DNA from: Aureimonas sp. SK2
GTDB lineage: Bacteria; Pseudomonadota; Alphaproteobacteria; Rhizobiales; Rhizobiaceae
DNA: 64,000 nt
Direction: 5' to 3'
Assembly: GCF_029813115.1 (NCBI RefSeq)
Contig: NZ_JAPZDS010000014.1
Coordinates: forward strand, 62,001-126,000
The notes under the pieces are model-generated. The model was given only the letters and a program-made list of their open reading frames with translations, was not told the origin of the DNA and ran no database searches. The position numbers and the translations under genes were made by a program. Shown here in pieces: positions 63,101 to 64,000 of the stretch (position 1 is the stretch's first letter; each line of letters opens with the position of its first letter).

Positions 63101-64000
63101 AGCGCTTGAAGAGCGCGCGGGCCGTGCGCCAGACAGGCTTGGGCGAATAGACGTAGAGATAATGCGCCGCCACCAAGGCCAGCGGATATGTCTGCCAGAA
63201 CCGGGCGAGCGGCAGCACGAACGGGTTGCGCGACCCCGCAGCCGCCTCTTCCGCAAGGGCCTGGAGCCTATCCGCCGGCGCATCCGGCTGCGCCCCTTGG
63301 AGGGCCGGCAGCGCCTCCGTGCCGGCGGCGACAAACCCGCGACGCTCGGCGACGACCGCGAAGAGCCGCTCGGCGGCATGGGCGGCCGTTCCGTCCAACT
63401 GGCCGCGCTCCGGCGCAAAGAGCGGCTCCAGCGCCGGGTCGGCGAAGGGTGCGAGCGCCTGGCGTCGGAACCAGAACATGGAGCCGGCGGCGAAGCGGCG
63501 CGCTTCCAGCTCTGTCAGCGAGAGGCCGAGCCCCATCGCCTCGATCATCCGCCGGGTGATCCGTCCGTTCAGGACGATGCGCGAGCGCAGCGGCAGGAGA
63601 TGAGCCTCCGGCGCCACGAGGCCGAGCGCTGGCAGGCGCTCCATCGCCGCCAACGCATCCGGCGTTTCCCCTTCGCCCGACAGGAGCGAGCGCGTGAGGA
63701 AGCGGCGCCAGTCGTCGCCGTCCGCCCGGTGCACCGAGCGCTTGGTGTGGAGCTTCAGGCCGATCTCGAACCCGTCGCCCGTCTCCCGCAGCGCCTTCAT
63801 GAAGGGCAGGACGTCGCGCCCCCGGTTCTCGACCGTGAGGCGGCGGGTAAAGGCGAGGTGCGGGCTGTGGACGGTCGCGAGCGGCATGTCCGCGTCGCGG
63901 CAGGTCAGCACCAGGCCGAAGGGCCGCGCGAATGCGGCGCCGATCTCGCGCGCCATCTCCGCCCAGACGTCGGGATGGTGGACATGGACGAAGACGACCG
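63084..64000 (-). CDS. Rhamnan synthesis protein RgpF-type (C-terminal part)
   Basis: The gene enters from the right edge; at least 305 residues are visible, and the frame upstream of ATG 63956 continues as VHVHHPDVWAEM, which is typical of RgpF. LTVENRGRDVLPFMKALRE, GLKLHTKRSVH and AGSMFWFRRQALAP are family blocks. RgpF-type proteins act in rhamnose-rich cell surface polysaccharide synthesis, together with glycosyltransferases expected beyond the edge. Its 3' end overlaps the oxidoreductase gene by 17 bases. Confidence 0.87.
   Translation of the reverse strand, partial: VVFVHVHHPDVWAEMAREIGAAFARPFGLVLTCRDADMPLATVHSPHLAFTRRLTVENRGRDVLPFMKALRETGDGFEIGLKLHTKRSVHRADGDDWRRFLTRSLLSGEGETPDALAAMERLPALGLVAPEAHLLPLRSRIVLNGRITRRMIEAMGLGLSLTELEARRFAAGSMFWFRRQALAPFADPALEPLFAPERGQLDGTAAHAAERLFAVVAERRGFVAAGTEALPALQGAQPDAPADRLQALAEEAAAGSRNPFVLPLARFWQTYPLALVAAHYLYVYSPKPVWRTARALFKRFTVDR

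Overview
The window is GC-rich, densely coded chromosomal DNA from an alphaproteobacterium of the order Hyphomicrobiales (Rhizobiales). This rests on an aapJQMP amino-acid transporter, a thrS-yidD-IscU-like-folE-hisI-patatin run, a zf-CHCC (NDUFS6-like) protein, DUF3126, DUF2336 and tandem-PilZ proteins, and many small genus-type hypotheticals. The exact genus cannot be fixed from sequence alone; a relative of Aurantimonadaceae is a guess. No rRNA, tRNA, insertion sequence, phage gene or CRISPR array was seen.

0-8 kb: the end of zinT, then a LysR regulator and a tightly coupled operon encoding isovaleryl-CoA dehydrogenase, both methylcrotonyl-CoA carboxylase subunits, a MaoC hydratase, a CitE-like CoA lyase and a thioesterase-like protein. 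This is leucine/isovalerate catabolism with the hydratase and lyase types found in Mycobacterium tuberculosis (Rv2498c-Rv2502c) instead of the usual LiuC and LiuE. Two copies of the box CATAGAA-N5-CTATGATC overlap the start and the stop of the LysR gene. 8-17 kb: a convergent Liv-type ABC transporter operon with two acyl-CoA ligases inside it, and a divergent LysR regulator. It probably imports and activates an unidentified carboxylic acid.

17-36 kb: a mosaic of signalling, stress and small genes. It holds an MHYT-PAS-GGDEF-EAL protein, a VanZ-like protein, MarR and Crp/Fnr regulators, asparaginase, an Fsr-type exporter, several small acidic or single-span proteins, a C-terminally membrane-anchored SDR, 3-hydroxyisobutyryl-CoA hydrolase, an SRAP/YedK abasic-site protein that appears to start at ATC, a DHA2 exporter, a Gfo/Idh/MocA oxidoreductase, NAD kinase, a DUF2336 protein, a coupled flavin reductase/nitroreductase pair and a secreted protein made of three tandem beta-type repeats.

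36-52 kb: core housekeeping (thrS, yidD, an IscU-like scaffold, folE, hisI, cysE) mixed with a minimal nucleotidyltransferase, a patatin, a CBS protein, a rhomboid protease, a PilZ protein, a transglutaminase-like cysteine protease behind a palindrome-rich 438-bp intergenic region, an alpha/beta hydrolase, a zf-CHCC/monooxygenase pair, an OmpA-domain protein with a long Pro/Ala/Glu-rich tether and an AI-2E family protein.

52-64 kb: the aapJQMP transporter (with an unusually long AapM), divergent metC, an ECF sigma/anti-sigma pair followed by BI-1 and DUF2076 genes up to a terminator, a DedA protein, a second Gfo/Idh/MocA oxidoreductase, and the C-terminal part of an RgpF-type polysaccharide protein running off the right edge. 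The most notable candidates are the leucine operon with its operator pair, the ATC-started SRAP gene and the triple-repeat secreted protein.
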